This document shows positions 61,073-64,000 of a stretch of 64,000 nt of DNA, one piece after another (within the stretch, counting starts at the first letter, position 1; every line of letters begins with the position of its first letter). The DNA comes from Tetrapyrgos nigripes (taxonomy: Eukaryota; Basidiomycota; Agaricomycetes; Agaricales; Campanellaceae). Under the pieces are notes generated by a model, which worked only from the letters and a program-made list of their open reading frames with translations, ran no database searches and had not been told where the DNA came from. Position numbers and translations under genes: made by a program. The stretch is taken from assembly GCA_013368315.1 (NCBI GenBank), contig JAACJM010000021.1, forward strand, positions 1 through 64,000. The letters run 5' to 3'.

Positions 61073-61841
61073 GATGAAGGGGGAAGATGAAGTGAAGGTG
61101 AAGGTGACGCGATCGTGCCGTGGTTAAAAGGTGGCCAGTGTTTGAGAAGAGCATTTGTAGCATTTGTAGTTTGGAGTTTTGAGCATTTGCTTGGCAAGCG
61201 GCCGTGATCATCTACCAGAGCTTCCACCAGGATTAAATAAAGGAAGCATCTTGGCATGCCAAGTCGAGAGCTTAACAGCTTTGACCTAGTACCAGCATTC
61301 GGGAACGCAGAAGCGAACAAAAGAAGCGAATTGTTTAGAAATGGGACGGACTGTATCAAGTATGGTGCTTCTCTGCATGCATCACGTCGTTGAGGGAAAT
61401 CAATGGGAACATACAGTGCGGTGAGAAAGTGGGATCTGAAAAGCATTAGAAACGATTAGCCTCCAAGTGGTCGCTTTCCAGGCTAGTAAATGGATATGGG
61501 CCACGGTGAATTGGGAGCCAACGTATTGGCACTATTTGATTGCTTCTATAGACTATCATTCCAACAAAGCGTCGAAGTAATCTCTCCGAGGGATCTTCAC
61601 CCAACCTTTCCAAGCCTAGCCAAGCCTCTCCAATGCCTGGGCAGGAATTACAAAAATAGAAAATGCAGCCGTTTAAATTGAATGGTCCAGGTATATGATT
61701 GAGATAGAAATATGCAATGAGATGGTGGATGGATTTGGGCGGTAGAGCGGTGGCTTGGATGAATGTACGTTGTATAATAGAATGTCGATAGCGTCCAGCT
61801 CCTAGGAATGTCCATGCCAAGTTCAAGGGGAGCATTGAAGC
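61073..61841. other. intergenic spacer
   Basis: Holds the hydrolase promoter and the 3' end of the next gene, both on the minus strand. No coding sequence supported. Confidence 0.5.
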
Positions 61842-63177
61842 TCATCTTCTCCGAGGAGAGGACGACAGTGTGGGCCTGAGAAGGAAGACCACCGTAAGGA
61901 CCAGTAGCATTAATGGATTGAGGCTAGTGAACAACGTGGCTGCTGAGTTGTCATCGTTGCTAGAGGGTGACGTAGATCCCGAGGAATTCGAAGATGATGA
62001 TGATGATCCTGAGGTGGAGTTTTCGAGCTGCCTTGGCGCATATACAGAGGGTATCGTGAGGACAATGCTGTCAAGGTCTAGACGGAACATCGGAATGAGA
62101 AACCGGCGAAATGATCTAGTGTTGCACTAAACACCCACCGAAGAATGAATGATTGACCCCAGCCATGTTCGTCAAAGTCAAGGTATGCTGTCCTTCTGCC
62201 AGGTTTGACGCGAAATATTTGAGAGTCGGCTGCTGTTGCTCGCATGTCATTCCAAATGCTCCACCGCAGCCAGAAACGTCGTCGTAGATTTCAGCAGTAC
62301 CGTTGTCGAGAACCACGCTATACAGCCCATGATCGTTTTTCTTGTCTCCGAAAATGTATATGGCAGATCCTGATAACGAGGGAAAAAGAGGCGGTGTAGA
62401 AAGGCAATGAGGGAGAAATCGAATCAGAGAATGTGACTAAAAGCTTGCGAAGAAAAGTAGTGAAACGCACCGTTGAAAGAAAACGACAAAGATGCGCCAT
62501 CCTCTTGAGTAAACGAGGTTCCTCCACCATTGAAATTGCCGGAGGTATTGTTACCCCATGTCCCAGAATAATGTAAAGCCGGATCATCTTCTTGCAATGT
62601 CGTGTTGGAAACTGTCGCTCTGGGAGGCCGTACAGTCAACTTCATACACAAAACAGTGGAACCTGGGCACGTACCCAGCAGGTGCAAGCTGAACGGTGAA
62701 CCGCAGAAAATCAAACAGAAAGGCGTTTCCTCCAGCATCTCCGTCTTGAGCTCCGAGATTGCGAAGAGTGAGCTGGTGTGCGCCATAAGTGAGATTGCTT
62801 GCTTCGTAAAGGAGATGTGGTGTTGACCCGTTACTTGAAGAGTATGCACTCCTGGTCACAGTAGAGGAGTCCAACTGCACTTCATATGAACCATAATCGG
62901 GTCCTGACTGGCCGTACACGAAGACAGCGGGTCCTGAGGATTCTTCATTAGTACCCTCTATACAAGTCACTATCAACAACGCACCGGTGAAATTGAAGCT
63001 GACTGAAGCATTGACTGTCTCTGTCTTGTGAAAAGTACCCATTAACCACGGACTTCCTGCAGCGTTGAATGATGAGCTGGATGGATCTGGCGTTGTCCAT
63101 AATGATTGGTCTGGATAGGATAGTACACTATCGAAATCGTCGACAGACACGTTAAAATTTTGAGCAGAGTTATCCAT
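61842..63177 (-). CDS. surface-type protein with C-terminal membrane segment
   Basis: Four exons, 63177-62675, 62619-62471, 62369-62139, 62077-61842, giving 372 residues. The first half has two beta-rich modules typical of a mushroom-expanded family: VDDFDSVLSYPD...W then ASVSFNFTGALLIV, YEASNLTYGAHQLTLRNLG and FLFDFLRFTV; next LHYSGTW, SFSFNGSAIYIFGDKK and LAEGQHTLTLTNM. These recall carbohydrate-binding-like jelly-roll modules. Several Asn-x-Ser/Thr sites occur. The C-terminus is Ser/Asn-rich then hydrophobic (LMLLVLTVVFLLRP) with a short basic end, a tail anchor or GPI-like signal. No signal peptide is seen at the start, so topology is unsure. Function unknown. Confidence 0.8.
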
Positions 63178-64000
63178 ATCGGTCGAGTTGAGGCCTTATT
63201 CTCGTTGTCGTCGTCGTCGTTGTGGTCGTAGTGGTGGTCGACGTTTGAAGTGTGGAAATTGTTGAATACTTTGGATCAGTCGCCTATCGGGTCCATGGAC
63301 CACCTCGCGACTGACTGCACTTTCAACTCCGCGAAATTGGTTTATGTATCCTTGATTGTGGCTCTATTTTCGGGATTTACGAGGCTGTTGGGGATAGAGG
63401 ATTACAGTTATGCTTTGGTGGTTTTGTCGTCAGTGGGACGTAGGACGGGTTCTTATCGATTTCCAAGGAGGAACGTGGTTTCAAGGAGCGCTGGCCATGG
63501 GCAATGGTGCGTGGTGAGCTACAACTCACAGTCCTATTCTGATCCAGGTAAATCTGATCCTCAGGTTTCCGACACAGGGACACGGGTGAATGAGTAGGGT
63601 ATGAAGGTGAAGCAGTAGGCTCGGTTGCACGACACCCAGGTCTTCTGCCGCCGGACGAAATGTAGAGATGGTCACCAAATACTCACCCAAGCCTTTGAGA
63701 CCAGTTTCTTCGCCTCATGGTCTTTCTTCCAGGCTCGAGAGTCGACACGCGGAGCCAGTAACTCCTGTGGTGTGTAAACACTACTTTTCTTGGAGTATTC
63801 CATACATTCATACGGCTACAGACTCTGAAGATCTGTAGTTTTGTCGCACCATAAGCACACCCTCTCAGAGCACCCAACTCATATGTTCGGGAAGAACTTC
63901 ATTACCCAGCTACACCAGAGCCCCATGGCCTAGAGCGGCACCCGTCTGGCTAGCGTCTGGCGCAATGTCAAAATTCATATCCGGCTGGTTATTCCACAGG
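63178..64000. other. upstream region and window end
   Basis: A short CGT/GTG-rich repeat lies at about 63206-63243 before the last gene. No further gene could be supported to the window edge. Confidence 0.45.

Noticed and set aside
61060..61446. A 128-codon minus-strand frame upstream of the hydrolase
   Set aside because: No conserved motif, overlaps the hydrolase first exon in another frame, and the hydrolase model with its short first exon explains the region.

Overview
The window looks like nuclear DNA of a mushroom-forming basidiomycete (Agaricomycetes). Genes are broken by many 45-100 base GT-AG introns. The families fit: NST1, a Neo1-type flippase, a velvet regulator, an HsbA-like secreted protein, and expanded F-box and BTB proteins. 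No bacterial-type operons, CRISPR array, rRNA or convincing tRNA were found. Exon boundaries were placed by hand from splice signals, frame continuity and paralogue comparison; reading frame is preserved across every exon set listed.

Layout. 1-1255: a Ty1/copia retrotransposon deletion derivative (two LTRs, a gag stub, a half-tRNA primer site). 4112-20368: a gene-dense block with two paralogous GNAT-like genes in inverted orientation (4112-5780 plus, 18620-20368 minus) flanking NST1 (plus) and NEO1 (minus), which converge. 21071-31960: a minus-strand segmental-duplication field. Its unit is a small secreted-protein gene followed 160-180 bases downstream by an F-box gene. There are two full units, one decayed unit and a fourth F-box relic. 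Mixed in are an intact HsbA-like gene, an HsbA fragment and a stray exon of the GNAT gene. 32000-39600: gene-poor, with a 52-base tandem repeat and one degenerate multi-exon gene. 39632-42970: a two-finger GATA factor. 44550-50532: three short inverted-repeat transposons, an F-box-like relic and a BTB gene. 53990-58232: a giant velvet-domain protein. 59795-63177: a membrane-anchored alpha/beta hydrolase and a tail-anchored or GPI-type surface protein.

Roles. The core block holds housekeeping functions (stress response, phospholipid flipping). The GATA and velvet genes are transcriptional regulators. The duplication field is accessory: rapidly copied, secreted or substrate-adaptor proteins with pseudogenes at several stages of decay. 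The strongest new observations are the co-duplicated secreted-protein/F-box cassette with a possible splice-site-compensated frameshift, the oversized velvet protein with a split domain, the closely spaced double GATA finger, and the three non-autonomous inverted-repeat elements with visible target-site duplications.
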